Shown: positions 33,862 to 42,777 of the stretch, piece by piece
Position numbering within the stretch: position 1 is the first letter of the stretch
Layout: the number at the start of each line of letters is the position of its first letter
Assembly: GCF_024171995.1 (NCBI RefSeq)
Contig: NZ_JAMTCT010000004.1
Span: forward strand, 186,001 to 250,000
Length of the DNA stretch: 64,000 nucleotides
DNA from: Promicromonospora umidemergens
GTDB taxonomy: Bacteria > Actinomycetota > Actinomycetes > Actinomycetales > Cellulomonadaceae
Direction of reading: 5' to 3'
The notes under the pieces: generated by a model
The model's input: the letters and a program-made list of their open reading frames with translations, nothing else
Databases searched by the model: none
Told to the model about the DNA's origin: nothing
Position numbers and translations under genes: made by a program

Positions 33862-34815
33862 TCAGGCGCGGGGGAACGCCTGGGCGTAGACGCTGCGCAG
33901 CCGCTCGGCGTCCACGTGGGTGTAGCGCTGCGTGGTCGCGAGGTTCGCGTGGCCCAGCACCTCCTGCACGGCGCGCAGGTCCGAGCCGCCCTGCAGCAGG
34001 TGCGTGGCGGCGGAGTGCCGGAGCGCGTGCGGCGCGACGTCCTCGACCCCGGCCTGGGCCGCGAGCCGGTGCACCGACTCGCGCACCTGGCGCTGGCCCC
34101 AGCGCCCGCCGCGCTCCCCCACCAGCAGGGCGTCGCCTGTCGCGGCGGTCGCCAGCGCGGGCCGCCCGTCGGTGAGCCAGGCCTCCACCGCGCGCGCCGC
34201 AGGGATGCCGAACGGCACCACCCGCTCCTTGCCACCCTTGCCGAGCACGCGCACGAGCCGGTCCCGGGAGTCCACGTGCCCGACGTCGACGGACACCAGC
34301 TCACCCACGCGGATCCCCGCGCCGTACAACAGCTCGGCGGCGACCCACGAGCGGAGGGCCAGCGGGCGGGTCGCCTCGTCGGCGTCGTCCGCTGCTGCCC
34401 TCGCGCCGTCGAGGAGGCGGCTGGCCGCGTCCACGTCGAGCACCGTAGGCAGAGTGCGTGGCACCTTGGGGCTCGCCAGGCGCGCAGAGGGGTCCACCGG
34501 CACGAGCTCCGAGCGGTGCGCCCAGCGCAGGAACGCGCGGGCGGAGGCGCCTCGGCGGGCGAGCGTGGAGCGGGCGAGCCCTCTGTCGGACTGGGACGCG
34601 AGCCAGCCGCGCAGCAGTGCGAGGTCGATGGCATCGAGCCGCGTGGTGCCGTGCCGCATCGCGTACCGGAGCAGGTCGGTCACGTCCGCCACGTAGGCAC
34701 GCCGCGTGTGGGCGGAGTGCCCACGCTGCGCGTCGAGGTACCGGGCGAACCGCGACACGGCGTCGGACAGCTGCTCGGGCAGCCGCGGCAAGCCGGACAG
34801 GTCGGTAAGGTCCAC
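33862..34815 (-). CDS. xerC: Tyrosine recombinase (XerC type)
   Basis: A 317-residue site-specific recombinase for resolution of chromosome dimers at dif with XerD. The N-terminal SAM-like core-binding domain (LSDAVSRFARYLDAQRGHSAHTRRAY is the landmark region, residues about 16–41) is followed by the catalytic domain with Arg in YGAGIRVGELVSVD, Lys in RVLGKGGKERVVPFG, HALRHSAATHLL (HxxR), LGHANLATTQRYTHV with the tyrosine nucleophile near residue 297, and the end QAFPRA. The position beside dprA and comM is typical. Start GTG at 34815. Confidence 0.93.
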   Translation of the reverse strand: MDLTDLSGLPRLPEQLSDAVSRFARYLDAQRGHSAHTRRAYVADVTDLLRYAMRHGTTRLDAIDLALLRGWLASQSDRGLARSTLARRGASARAFLRWAHRSELVPVDPSARLASPKVPRTLPTVLDVDAASRLLDGARAAADDADEATRPLALRSWVAAELLYGAGIRVGELVSVDVGHVDSRDRLVRVLGKGGKERVVPFGIPAARAVEAWLTDGRPALATAATGDALLVGERGGRWGQRQVRESVHRLAAQAGVEDVAPHALRHSAATHLLQGGSDLRAVQEVLGHANLATTQRYTHVDAERLRSVYAQAFPRA

Positions 34816-34909
34816 GTTTGCCAGTGTGCAGCTCGCAGGCCGCGCGACGAAGAAGGCGCGCCGCCGTTTTCGCCCGTATCTGCGGCGCCTGGCCTCCGGC
34901 CGGTCCCGC

Positions 34910-36259
34910 TCACCGCCTGCGCCAGCCCCCGTCCTTCTGCTCGGCCAACCCCATGAGCTCCAGCAGCCCGAGCGCGCCCGTCGTGTCGCCGAGCGCGAGT
35001 CCGGCCGTACGGGCGATCGAGCGCTCGTGCGCCGCCTTTCGCACGGGCAGCGCGTCCAGGACCGCCTTGCCCGCAGCGTCCAGATCGTCGCCGGGCCGTG
35101 TCTCGCCCCGGCGCTCGGGGGCGCTCTCGCCCAGGACCCCGACCAGCTCTGCGGCCTCCGCCGCGTCCGTCACGCACACGGCGGCGCCGCGACGCAGCAG
35201 CTCGTGGCAGCCGGCGGAGGCCATGGACGTGACCGGCCCCGGGACCGCACCCAGCGGCCGTAGCAGCGCTACCGCGTGGTTGGCCGTTGACAGCGCGCCG
35301 GACCGGACCGACGCCTCGACCACCACCGTGCCCGACGTAAGAGACGCGATCAGCCGGTTGCGCTTGAGGAAGCGCTGCTTGGCGGGCACGGACCCGGGCG
35401 GGACCTCGCTCACCACCGCGCCCTGCTCGATGGTCCGCCGCAACAAATCGGTGTTGCTCGCGGGGTAGAGCCGGTCGACGCCACCCGCCAGGAAGGCCAC
35501 GGTCGGCGCCCCAGAGACCAGTGCGCCCCGGTGCGCCTCCGCGTCGATGCCGTTGGCACCGCCGGAGACCACCGTGAACCCGCGGTCGGCCAGGCCGCAC
35601 GCCAGGGCGCGCGTCACGCGGATGCCGTAGTCGGTGCAGGCCCGGGAGCCGACCAGCGACACCGAGCGCTCTCCCAGCCGCGCCAGGTCAGGGTCGCCAC
35701 GTACCCACAGGGCCAGCGGCGCGCCGACGCCCAGACGGGCGAACCCGACAGGCCAGCGGGGGTCGTCCGGTGCCAGGAACGTGCCCCCGTACCGGCCGAG
35801 CACCGTGAGCTCGCCCGCGGGGTCGAGCCGCTCGAGCCGGGGCGCCCAGCGCCGGACGGCAGCCACCACCAGACCGGCCGCCCGCGCCCCGGACGTCGGC
35901 GTCCCGGCGGCCTGCCCCTCAGCAGCCTGCCCCTCAGCAGCCAGGCCCTCGACGGCCGGTCCGGGCAGCCGCCCGGGAGCGTCGGCCGGGCCGGGCGGGA
36001 CCGCACCCGAACCGAGCCCTGGCGCCGCGCCCAACGTTCCACCCCCGAGCCGGCGGAGCGCTGCGCCGGCCTGACCCGGTGCCCCGGCAGCGTCGACCAG
36101 CCAGTCGAGCGCGCCGACCGGCCCGAGGTTGCCCACCAGGGCTCCGGCCACCGGGTCCCCTGGTTCCGCGATCCTGCTCCACGCTGCCCGCGCCAGCACG
36201 GGGTCGCCGGTGTCGAACCGGAGACCGGTGCGGGGCAGCTCGAAGAGCGCTTCACCCAT
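34910..36259 (-). CDS. dprA: DNA-processing protein DprA
   Basis: Loads RecA on incoming single-stranded DNA in transformation. The 449-residue protein is longer than usual because of a Gly/Ala/Pro-rich linker (about 60–125, with short repeats AAEGQAAEGQ). The Rossmann domain carries SLVGSRACTDYGIRVTRALA, VVSGGANGIDAEAHRGAL, AFLAGGVDRLYPASN and VSEVPPG, diagnostic for DprA. A C-terminal winged-helix region follows (GALGLLELMGLAEQKDGGW). ATG 36259 has GGGAGG 6 bp upstream and overlaps the comM stop by 8 bp, so both are co-translated. Confidence 0.95.
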   Translation of the reverse strand: MGEALFELPRTGLRFDTGDPVLARAAWSRIAEPGDPVAGALVGNLGPVGALDWLVDAAGAPGQAGAALRRLGGGTLGAAPGLGSGAVPPGPADAPGRLPGPAVEGLAAEGQAAEGQAAGTPTSGARAAGLVVAAVRRWAPRLERLDPAGELTVLGRYGGTFLAPDDPRWPVGFARLGVGAPLALWVRGDPDLARLGERSVSLVGSRACTDYGIRVTRALACGLADRGFTVVSGGANGIDAEAHRGALVSGAPTVAFLAGGVDRLYPASNTDLLRRTIEQGAVVSEVPPGSVPAKQRFLKRNRLIASLTSGTVVVEASVRSGALSTANHAVALLRPLGAVPGPVTSMASAGCHELLRRGAAVCVTDAAEAAELVGVLGESAPERRGETRPGDDLDAAGKAVLDALPVRKAAHERSIARTAGLALGDTTGALGLLELMGLAEQKDGGWRRR

Positions 36260-37799
36260 GGTCGCCTCCCGTGCGCAGCAGCAGCGCGTTGCCGACGTCG
36301 GACACCGAGGGCGCGCCGCGCCCCGCGAGGTCGGCGATGGTCCACGCCATCCGCAGCACCCGGTCGACGCCCCGCAGGCTGAGCCGCCCGTCGGTCATCG
36401 CCCGTTCGATGGGACCGAGCAGACCCGGGTGCGGCTTGAGCAGGTCGCGCAGGAACCGCCCCGGCATCTCGGCGTTCGTCGACCAGGGCGTGTCCGCCAG
36501 CCGAGCCCGTGCGGCCTCCCGCGCGGCGAGCACCCTAGCGGCCACCGACGACGTCGCCTCGGACCTGCCCTCCAGCCGCTCGACCCGGTCGACGGGTTGC
36601 ACCTCGACCTGCACGTCCACCCGGTCCAGCAGCGGCCCGGACAGCCGCGCGAAGTACCGGCGCCGCACCGTGGGCGAGCACGTGCACTCCAGGCCCTTGC
36701 CCACTGCCAGCCCGCAGGGGCAGGGGTTGGCCGCCAGCACGAGCTGAAACCGTGCCGGGTAGCGCGCAGCGCCGCCCGACCGGTGGATCACGAGCTCACC
36801 CTGTTCCAGCGGCTGGCGCAGGGTCTCCAGCACCTTGCTGCCGAATTCGGGCGCCTCGTCCAGGAAGAGCACTCCGCGATGCGCCCGGGACACCGCCCCG
36901 GGGCGCGGGATGCCGGACCCGCCGCCCACCACCGCCGCCTGGCTGGCCGTGTGATGCGGGTCCTCGAACGGGGGCCGGCGGATCAGGCCGCCACCCGGGT
37001 CGAACGTGCCCGCCACGGAGTGCACGGCGGTGACCTCGACGGCCTCCCGGTCCGTGAGGTCCGGCAGGATCCCCGGAAGGCGAGACGCCAGCATCGTCTT
37101 GCCGGCTCCCGGCGGCCCGACGAGCAGCAGGTGGTGACCCCCTGCGGCCGCCACCTCGAGGGCGGCGCGCGGACGCTCCTGCCCCATGACGTCGGCCAGG
37201 TCGCCGGGCAGCCGCGCGGACAGCGCCGAGCGGGTCGGCCGCACGGTCACCACGTCCCGCACCAGCTCGGGCGGCCCCCCGTGCAGAGCGACCACCTCGG
37301 CCAGGCTGGCGGCACCCGCGACCCGCGCCCCCGGCACCAGCCGCGCCTCGTCGAGGTCCCCTGCCGCGACCACGACGTCCGGATATCCCGCGTCCACGGC
37401 CGCCGCCACGGCGGGCAGCACCCCGCGCACCGGCTGGAGACGCCCGTCGAGGCCGAGCTCGCCCAGGTGCACCACCCGGTCGAGGCCCGTCCGGCGCAGC
37501 CCTGCCGACGAGGGCCCTTCGGCGCCGGCCAGGACCGCCACGGCGATCGCCAGGTCGTACGCGCTGCCCTGCTTGCGCAGCGAAGCGGGCGACAGGTTGA
37601 CCGTGATCTTCTTGACGGGCCACGACAGTCCCGTGCTGGTCACCGCTGCCCGTACCCGGTCTCGTGACTCGCTCAGGGCGGCGTCCGGCAGGCCCACCAG
37701 GGTGAACCCAGGGACCGACGCCGCGAGGTGCGCCTGCACCTCCACCACGTACCCCTGCATGCCGACGAGCGAGACGGCCCGCGTGGTCGCCGTCCCCAT
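36252..37799 (-). CDS. comM: YifB/ComM-family Mg-chelatase-like AAA+ ATPase
   Basis: A 515-residue protein: the N-terminal Lon-protease-like subdomain (VEVQAHLAASVPGFTLVGLPDAALSESRDRV), then the AAA+ core with Walker A GPPGAGKTMLASRLPG (about residue 220), Walker B GVLFLDEAPEF, and the zinc-type cysteines in ANPCPCGLAVGKGLECTC. ComM-family helicases promote branch migration when foreign DNA is integrated. It follows yraN with a one-base TGATG overlap and precedes dprA. With xerC and yraN this is the conserved DNA-uptake block. Confidence 0.95.
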   Translation of the reverse strand: MGTATTRAVSLVGMQGYVVEVQAHLAASVPGFTLVGLPDAALSESRDRVRAAVTSTGLSWPVKKITVNLSPASLRKQGSAYDLAIAVAVLAGAEGPSSAGLRRTGLDRVVHLGELGLDGRLQPVRGVLPAVAAAVDAGYPDVVVAAGDLDEARLVPGARVAGAASLAEVVALHGGPPELVRDVVTVRPTRSALSARLPGDLADVMGQERPRAALEVAAAGGHHLLLVGPPGAGKTMLASRLPGILPDLTDREAVEVTAVHSVAGTFDPGGGLIRRPPFEDPHHTASQAAVVGGGSGIPRPGAVSRAHRGVLFLDEAPEFGSKVLETLRQPLEQGELVIHRSGGAARYPARFQLVLAANPCPCGLAVGKGLECTCSPTVRRRYFARLSGPLLDRVDVQVEVQPVDRVERLEGRSEATSSVAARVLAAREAARARLADTPWSTNAEMPGRFLRDLLKPHPGLLGPIERAMTDGRLSLRGVDRVLRMAWTIADLAGRGAPSVSDVGNALLLRTGGDHG

Positions 37800-38230
37800 C
37801 AGGCCACCGACTCGAGATGCTCGACGACGGGACGCCCCTTGGCCTGCAGCGTCACCGCCACCACGTCGATCCGGACGGCCCCGAACCGCGTGCGCACGTC
37901 CGGCTGCACCGGCACTGCGCTGCCCGGACCTGCCTCCTCCAGCAGCCGCGCCGCGGCGAGACGCTCCCTGAACCCGGTGAGCCACTGCCCTGTCAGCCGT
38001 TTGATGCGGGCGAGCTTGCGGGGAGTCACCGCCTCAGCGGGATGCCCGAACCCGTGGCCCGACCGGGTCTTGACCTCGATCACCACGAGCACGTCGTCGT
38101 CGAGCGCGACGATGTCGAGCTCCCCGTCCTTGCCGCGCCAGTTCGTGTCGAGCACCTGCCAGCCGCGTGCCTCGACATGCCGCAGCGCTACGCGCTCGCC
38201 GTACCGGCCCACGCCGTCCTTCTTCGCCAT
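37799..38230 (-). CDS. UPF0102/YraN-family nuclease-like protein
   Basis: A 143-residue YraN protein with the restriction-endonuclease-like core: GRYGERVALRHVEARGWQVL, then GELDIVALDDDVLVVIEVKTRS, i.e. E–D–ExK catalytic-type residues. Function is unknown, probably a Holliday-junction or recombination-associated nuclease. ATG 38230 (MAKKDGVG) is preferred since GGAGG lies 8 bp upstream; the GTG nine bases earlier would be too close. A perfect 7-bp hairpin GTGACCA–TGGTCAC (38243–38260) precedes the ribosome-binding site. Confidence 0.92.
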   Translation of the reverse strand: MAKKDGVGRYGERVALRHVEARGWQVLDTNWRGKDGELDIVALDDDVLVVIEVKTRSGHGFGHPAEAVTPRKLARIKRLTGQWLTGFRERLAAARLLEEAGPGSAVPVQPDVRTRFGAVRIDVVAVTLQAKGRPVVEHLESVA

Positions 38231-38292
38231 CGCGTCCACCTCCGTGACCAGCCTTGGTCACGGCAGGGCCGTCCGACGGCGCCGCGGGGCTC

Positions 38293-38306
38293 ACCTGTGC
38301 ACAGGT
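38293..38306. promoter_or_regulatory. Perfect 14-bp palindrome upstream of yraN
   Basis: ACCTGTGCACAGGT is its own reverse complement and lies in the 159-bp gap between DUF2469 and yraN–comM–dprA. It is a candidate regulator site for the DNA-uptake genes. Also in the gap are a second CCACAGGTC half-site (38314–38322) and the small hairpin at 38243–38260. Confidence 0.4.
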
Positions 38307-38398
38307 CGACGATCCACAGGTCCGAGGTCGTGGTCGAACCGCTGGCGTCCCGTCACGAGGGTCTGTACCGGCCCGTGAGGAGCTTCAGCCAGGTGGCT

Positions 38399-38698
38399 TC
38401 AGAGGGACAGCTCCGCCTTCGCGAGCTCCTCGACGTTCACGTCCTTGAACGTCACGACACGCACCGACTTCACGAAGCGCGCCGAGCGGTAGACGTCCCA
38501 CACCCAGGCATCGCCGAGCCGCAGCTCGAAGTACACCTCTCCCGCGGCGGACCGCACCTGGAGGTCCACCTGGTTGGCCAGGTAGAACCGGCGTTCGGTC
38601 TCCACCACATAGGCGAACAGGCCCACCACATCGCGGTACTCGCGATAGAGCGCGAGCTCCATCTCCGTCTCGTAGTTCTCGAGGTCTTCGGCGCTCAC
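38399..38698 (-). CDS. DUF2469 protein
   Basis: A 99-residue, highly conserved actinobacterial protein (MSAEDLENYETEMELALYREYRDVVGLF … FYLANQVDLQVR … VKSVRVVTFKDVNVEEL). No catalytic residues are recognised. It always sits between rnhB and yraN in this group, as here, and is presumably cytosolic. The function is unknown; the conservation suggests a housekeeping role. Seven bases separate it from the rnhB stop. Confidence 0.93.
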   Translation of the reverse strand: MSAEDLENYETEMELALYREYRDVVGLFAYVVETERRFYLANQVDLQVRSAAGEVYFELRLGDAWVWDVYRSARFVKSVRVVTFKDVNVEELAKAELSL

Positions 38699-38705
38699 GA
38701 CGACA

Positions 38706-39398
38706 TCATCCCACCGACGCAGCGGTTCCGGGCAGGTTCCAGGACCTGCGGTGCTGCGGCGTCGGCCCGTACAGCCCGAGGGCGTCCATGTGGGCCCTCG
38801 CGCTGTAGCCCTTGTTCTGGTCCCACGCGTACTCCGGGTGCCGCTGTGCCAGCTCGACCAGCATCCCGTCGCGCTCCACCTTGGCCAGCACGCTGGCGGC
38901 CGCCACGGAGGTGCAGGTCATGTCCGCCTTGATCAGCGTCCGCACCGCGGGGTCAGGGACTCCGTCGTCGGGGGCGTCCGCCGCGGCGAACAGGTCGAGC
39001 GACGGGGTGGTGAGCCAGTCGTGCTTGCCGTCCAGCACGACGACGTCGACGTCGCCGCACAGCAGCCGCACCTGCGCGAGCGCGCGTCGGCCGGCCGTCC
39101 GGAGCGCCGCGATGATGCCGATCTCGTCGATCTCGGCCGGCCCGGCGTGACCGACGCCCCAGGCCACCGCCCAGCTCCGCACGGCAGGCGCGATGGCCTC
39201 GCGCGCGGCCGGCGTCAGCAGCTTCGAGTCGGCGACGCCCTTCGGCCCGGTGCGGGTGGCGGCGTCGACCACCACGACGCCCACGCTGACAGGGCCCGCG
39301 AGAGCACCACGCCCCACCTCGTCCATGCCCGCGACGAGGCGGGCTCCCGAGGCGAGCAGCGCCCTTTCCTGTCGCAGCGTGGGGACCGTGCGGACCAC
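38706..39398 (-). CDS. rnhB: Ribonuclease HII
   Basis: Removes RNA from RNA:DNA hybrids and single ribonucleotides in DNA. The 230-residue protein shows the DEVGRG motif ([15 protein letters not shown], about residue 25–30), [15 protein letters not shown] and a [21 protein letters not shown] block, with catalytic residues in the usual order, ending in HRRSWN. The GTG start (39398) follows the lepB stop without a gap, so it is co-translated with lepB. Confidence 0.96.
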   Translation of the reverse strand: MVRTVPTLRQERALLASGARLVAGMDEVGRGALAGPVSVGVVVVDAATRTGPKGVADSKLLTPAAREAIAPAVRSWAVAWGVGHAGPAEIDEIGIIAALRTAGRRALAQVRLLCGDVDVVVLDGKHDWLTTPSLDLFAAADAPDDGVPDPAVRTLIKADMTCTSVAAASVLAKVERDGMLVELAQRHPEYAWDQNKGYSARAHMDALGLYGPTPQHRRSWNLPGTAASVG

Positions 39399-40217
39399 CT
39401 ACTTCTCCGCGGGAGGTGCATCCGGGACGCCGGCGAAGACGTCGCTCGGATGGTTGTGCCAGTTCAGCCGGTCCAGCGGCCAGACGGTGGCGAACGCAGT
39501 GCCCACGACGTTGTCGACAGGCACGAACCCGCCACCCGGCTTGCCCCGGTTGTAGCGCGAGTCCTGGGAGTCCTGGCGGTTGTCGCCCATGACCCACAGC
39601 ATGTCCGCGGGCACCGTGACCTCGAACGGGTCCTGGCTCGGGATCGAACCCGGCTTGATGTACGTCTCGTCGATGGGCGTGCCGTTCACCGACACGCGCC
39701 CGTCGGCGTCGCAGCACACGACCTTGTCACCGGGCAGCCCGATCAGGCGCTTGATGAGGTGGTCGCCGCTGTCCTGCGGCAGCAGGCCGACGGTGGTCAG
39801 GAAGGAGGTCGCCGCGTTGCCGAGCGGTCCACGGTCGGGCGCCGGGTACGGCGGCAGCCAGTCGCCCGGGTCCACGAAGACGACGATGTCCCCGTGCCTG
39901 AGGTCGAACGGACCGGGAGTCAGCCGCGAGGCCATCACCCGGTCGCCCTCGGTCAGCGTGTCCTCCATGGAGGCGCTGGGGATGTAGAACGGCTGCACCA
40001 GCAGGGTCTTGATGAGCCACGACAGAACCAGCGCGCTGACCACGATGATCCCGATCTCCTTGAGCATCGCGACGAAGCTCGACTGCTGCTTCCGCGGCTC
40101 ACGACCGTGCGCAGCCCCGCCCCGACGATGCGCCCCGCTGTTCTCCCACGGATCTGCTGCGCTCAAGGGGGTCCCATCGATAGGGGTGGGCGGCGCCACC
40201 CGGTCGAAACTCGTCAC
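39399..40217 (-). CDS. lepB: Signal peptidase I
   Basis: Cleaves signal peptides of exported proteins at the outer face of the membrane. The 272-residue protein has a Pro-rich cytosolic head, one TM helix (IGIIVVSALVLSWLIKTLL, about 75–93), the catalytic serine in PSASMEDTL (about residue 102) and the lysine in LIKRLIGLPGDKVVC (about 160). The C-terminal box MWVMGDNRQDSQDSR is also present as LWVMGDNR. The GTG start at 40217 gives a cytosolic head of the usual type. Downstream rnhB is directly coupled. Confidence 0.95.
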   Translation of the reverse strand: MTSFDRVAPPTPIDGTPLSAADPWENSGAHRRGGAAHGREPRKQQSSFVAMLKEIGIIVVSALVLSWLIKTLLVQPFYIPSASMEDTLTEGDRVMASRLTPGPFDLRHGDIVVFVDPGDWLPPYPAPDRGPLGNAATSFLTTVGLLPQDSGDHLIKRLIGLPGDKVVCCDADGRVSVNGTPIDETYIKPGSIPSQDPFEVTVPADMLWVMGDNRQDSQDSRYNRGKPGGGFVPVDNVVGTAFATVWPLDRLNWHNHPSDVFAGVPDAPPAEK

Positions 40218-40317
40218 GAGGGTAACTCTGTCACCTCGAAGCGTCCGCGGCGAAATGATCGCGCGGGCGCGTCACGCCCGGGCGGGTATCCCCGCTGACC
40301 GGGGCAGTTACGACATC

Positions 40318-40347
40318 GGCCGCCATCCCCGAGGTGGGGTGGCGGCC
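40318..40347 (-). terminator. Terminator hairpin after rplS
   Basis: GGCCGCC–AT–CCCC (40318–40330) pairs with GGGGT–GGCGGCC (40336–40347) around GAGGT, with one bulge. It lies 24 bp below the rplS stop, and a smaller stem CCCCG–CTGA–CCGGGG follows at 40290–40305. Together they should end the rpsP–rplS transcript and insulate lepB. Confidence 0.7.
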
Positions 40348-40370
40348 GGCGTCTGTTACAGGCTGGAGCG

Positions 40371-40718
40371 TCAGCTCTCGCGCTTCTCGCGGATCTTCGC
40401 CTTCTTGCCGCGCAGCTCGCGCAGGTAGTAGAGCTTCGCACGGCGGACGATGCCGCGGCTGACGACCTCGATGGACTCGATCGACGGCGCGTGCAGCGGG
40501 AACTTGCGCTCCACGCCCACACCGAAGCTGACCTTGCGGACGGCGAACGTCTCGCCGATCCCGCCGCCGTGGCGGGAGATCACGACGCCCTGGAACGCCT
40601 GGACACGAGAGCGGTTGCCCTCGACGACCTTGACGTTCACCTTGACCGTGTCGCCGGCGCGGAACTCCGGGATGTCGGACCGCAGCGAGGCTGCGTCGAT
40701 CATGTCGAGCTTCTGCAT
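40371..40718 (-). CDS. rplS: Ribosomal protein L19
   Basis: Large-subunit protein bL19 at the subunit interface. The ATG at 40718 (GGAGA 6 bp upstream) gives the normal 115 residues: [50 protein letters not shown] and [23 protein letters not shown], with the basic C-terminus [10 protein letters not shown]. An earlier start at 40739 would add a non-conserved MAGPERT. Last gene of the rpsP–khpA–rimM–trmD–rplS series, separated from trmD by 175 bp. Confidence 0.98.
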   Translation of the reverse strand: MQKLDMIDAASLRSDIPEFRAGDTVKVNVKVVEGNRSRVQAFQGVVISRHGGGIGETFAVRKVSFGVGVERKFPLHAPSIESIEVVSRGIVRRAKLYYLRELRGKKAKIREKRES

Positions 40719-40893
40719 TGTTCTCTCCGGGCCTGCCACAGGTCAGGCGCGAATATCGTGGGCCCCGCGGCGGCCTGCTGGCCGTCGGGTCCCGGAAGGG
40801 TGTGGATGCTGGTGCGGCATTACCCGGTCAGGGGCGGTTGCCCGCCCCGGCCGTCCCCTGTGGCAGAGACCTGACCGGCGACGCACCGACGGC

Positions 40894-41748
40894 TCATTCT
40901 GCCACACGAGCGCCGGGATCGACGCCCCGAGCAGGTGTGACGTCAGGCCCGCCGGCTCTGACCCGCGCCAGCCTTCCGCCGTCGTGCGGGTCCGGCACCC
41001 AGCCGAGCCCCGCGAGGAGCGCCAGGTCGTGCTTGTCCAGGCCCGTCACGGAGAGCGCGGCGATCATGTCCGGCCGCAGCCGCGCCGTCCGCTCCAGCGC
41101 GCGGTCCCGGCGCCAGCGCTCGATCTTCGCGTGGTGTCCCGACAGCAGCACCTCGGGAATCTCGAGGTCCGCCCACGACGGCGGCTTCGTGTACACGGGG
41201 TATTCCAGCAGCCCCGCCGCACCGTGCGACTCCTCCACCAGCGAGTCCGGGTTGCCGACCATGCCGGGGATCAGCCGCGCCACGGCCTCGATCATGACCA
41301 GCGAGGCGACCTCGCCGCCGTTGAGCACGTAGTCACCGATCGACAGCTCGTGCACGGTGACACCGGCGTCCCGGTAGTGCTGCGCCACGCGCGCGTCGAT
41401 GCCCTCGTACCGTCCGCACGCGAACACGAGCTGCTCCGCCGACGCCAGGCTCTCGGCGTGCCGCTGCGTGAACACCTCGCCCGACGGCGTCGGGACGATC
41501 AGGTGCGCGCCCACCGCACCGGCGTCCAGGACCTCGTCGATCGCGAGGCCCCAGACGTCGGGCCGCATGACCATGCCTGCTCCCCCGCCGAACGGGGTGT
41601 CGTCGACGGTGCGGTGCCGGTCGGTCGTCCAGTCGCGCAGGTCGTGCACCCGCAGGTCCAGCAGACCGCGCTGCCGTGCCTTGCCCACCAGCGACAGGTC
41701 GAGCGCCGCCAGGTAGTCGGGAAAGATCGAGATGACGTCGACGCGCAC
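40894..41748 (-). CDS. trmD: tRNA (guanine-37-N1)-methyltransferase
   Basis: Methylates G37 of tRNAs reading CNN codons, preventing frameshifts. With GTG at 41748 (one base below the rimM stop) it has 284 residues: [40 protein letters not shown], the trefoil-knot SAM site [15 protein letters not shown] and [13 protein letters not shown], then the flexible C-terminal domain ([17 protein letters not shown]). Family length is about 230–260, so the Pro/Gly-rich C-terminal extension is slightly long. Open codons extend into the rimM repeat region but lack homology. Confidence 0.96.
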   Translation of the reverse strand: MRVDVISIFPDYLAALDLSLVGKARQRGLLDLRVHDLRDWTTDRHRTVDDTPFGGGAGMVMRPDVWGLAIDEVLDAGAVGAHLIVPTPSGEVFTQRHAESLASAEQLVFACGRYEGIDARVAQHYRDAGVTVHELSIGDYVLNGGEVASLVMIEAVARLIPGMVGNPDSLVEESHGAAGLLEYPVYTKPPSWADLEIPEVLLSGHHAKIERWRRDRALERTARLRPDMIAALSVTGLDKHDLALLAGLGWVPDPHDGGRLARVRAGGPDVTPARGVDPGARVAE

Positions 41749-41749
41749 G

Positions 41750-42379
41750 TCAGTCGTCTTCACGGTCGACGGCGTCGACATCATCAGCACGGTCGACGGC
41801 GTCGACATCATCAGCACGGTCGACCGCGTCGACATCATCAGCACGGTCGACGATCGCGGCGTCGGCGTCGCGCGCCAGCAGCCCGGCGGGCGGGGTCACC
41901 ACTACGCGACCGCCCGCGACGTCGACCACCGGCACCATCGCCAGGACGAACGGGACCAGCGTGCGAACGGTACCGCCGCCGGGCAGGGCCTCCTCGATCA
42001 GGAGCGACTCGTGCGCGGGCATGTACTCGAGGGAGATCACCTTGCCGACCACCGTGCCGTCCTCGAGCTCGACGCGCAGGCCCGCGAGCTCGTGCGCGTA
42101 CCAGGCGTCTTCATCGGAGGAGACGTCCGCCTCGATGACGAGCTCGGTCCCGCGCAGGTTCTCGGCAGCGGTCCGGCCGGTGATCTCGGCGAACGTGACC
42201 AGCCACCGGCCCTGGTGCTCGCGCGCGTGCGTCACGGTCAGCGGGCCGACGTCGGCCGGCACCGTCTCGAGCCGCTCGCCGACCGCGAGCCGGGTCTCCG
42301 GGTCGTCCGTTCGCACGTCGAGGGCGACCTCGCCCTTGAGCCCGTGCGCCTTGCTGACGCGGGCGACGGTCAGCTGCAT
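41750..42379 (-). CDS. rimM: Ribosome maturation factor RimM with repetitive acidic tail
   Basis: Assembly factor for the 30S head, binding S19. ATG 42379 follows GAGGAG by 5 bp and gives 209 residues: [22 protein letters not shown] (RimM N-terminal barrel), [21 protein letters not shown] and [21 protein letters not shown] (PRC-barrel). The last about 35 residues are an unusual acidic extension built of three DDVDAVDRA repeats followed by REDD, encoded by 27-bp DNA repeats. The core is intact, so function should be normal. Coupled to trmD. Confidence 0.95.
   Translation of the reverse strand: MQLTVARVSKAHGLKGEVALDVRTDDPETRLAVGERLETVPADVGPLTVTHAREHQGRWLVTFAEITGRTAAENLRGTELVIEADVSSDEDAWYAHELAGLRVELEDGTVVGKVISLEYMPAHESLLIEEALPGGGTVRTLVPFVLAMVPVVDVAGGRVVVTPPAGLLARDADAAIVDRADDVDAVDRADDVDAVDRADDVDAVDREDD
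41761..41859. repeat. 27-bp tandem repeats at the 3' end of rimM
   Basis: Three near-identical copies at 41761–41787, 41788–41814 and 41815–41841 and a partial fourth to 41859. The copies differ at one position (GGCGTCG to CGCGTCG in the third). They encode the DDVDAVDRA units of RimM on the minus strand. Near-identity implies recent expansion. Confidence 0.9.
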
Positions 42380-42483
42380 GTGTCTCCTCGAAGAATGAAG
42401 GTTGGGGTCTCGACAAGCTCGGCCAACGGTTCCGACGGCCCGCCGGTCCGGCTCGGCCGACGCGCGACCGCCGGGAACGAGCA

Positions 42484-42511
42484 AGGCCCGGTCCGCGTTC
42501 GGACCGGGCCT
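42484..42511 (-). terminator. Perfect hairpin between khpA and rimM
   Basis: AGGCCCGGTCC (42484–42494) and its complement (42501–42511) form an 11-bp stem with a six-base loop, 27 bp below the KH-protein stop. It may cause partial termination, giving more rpsP–khpA than rimM–trmD–rplS message. Confidence 0.6.
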
Positions 42512-42537
42512 CGTCGTCGTGCAGAGCTGGCGAACGG

Positions 42538-42777
42538 TCAGCGCCGGTCGACGTCCACGACGTCGACCCGCACCGGACCCTCTGCGGCAAGCGCACCGAT
42601 CACGGTGCGCAGTGCGCGCGCCGTGCGACCGCCCCGGCCGATGACTCGGCCGAGGTCGTCGGGGTGCACGCGGACCTCGAGCAGGTCACCACGGCGCAGC
42701 GTCTTCGCGGAGACGCGAACGTCTTCCGGGTTGTCCACGATGCCGCGCACCAGGTGCTCGAGGGCCTCCGAGAGCAT
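42538..42777 (-). CDS. khpA: KH-domain RNA-binding protein KhpA
   Basis: A 79-residue protein consisting of a single type-II KH domain: LEHLVRGIVDNPEDVRV at the start and the RNA-gripping loop VIGRGGRTARALRTVI (GxxG = GRGG). In other bacteria KhpA pairs with KhpB and binds many RNAs, affecting division and cell length. The ATG overlaps the rpsP stop by one base (TGATG), so both are co-translated, as in most actinobacteria. Confidence 0.95.
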   Translation of the reverse strand: MLSEALEHLVRGIVDNPEDVRVSAKTLRRGDLLEVRVHPDDLGRVIGRGGRTARALRTVIGALAAEGPVRVDVVDVDRR

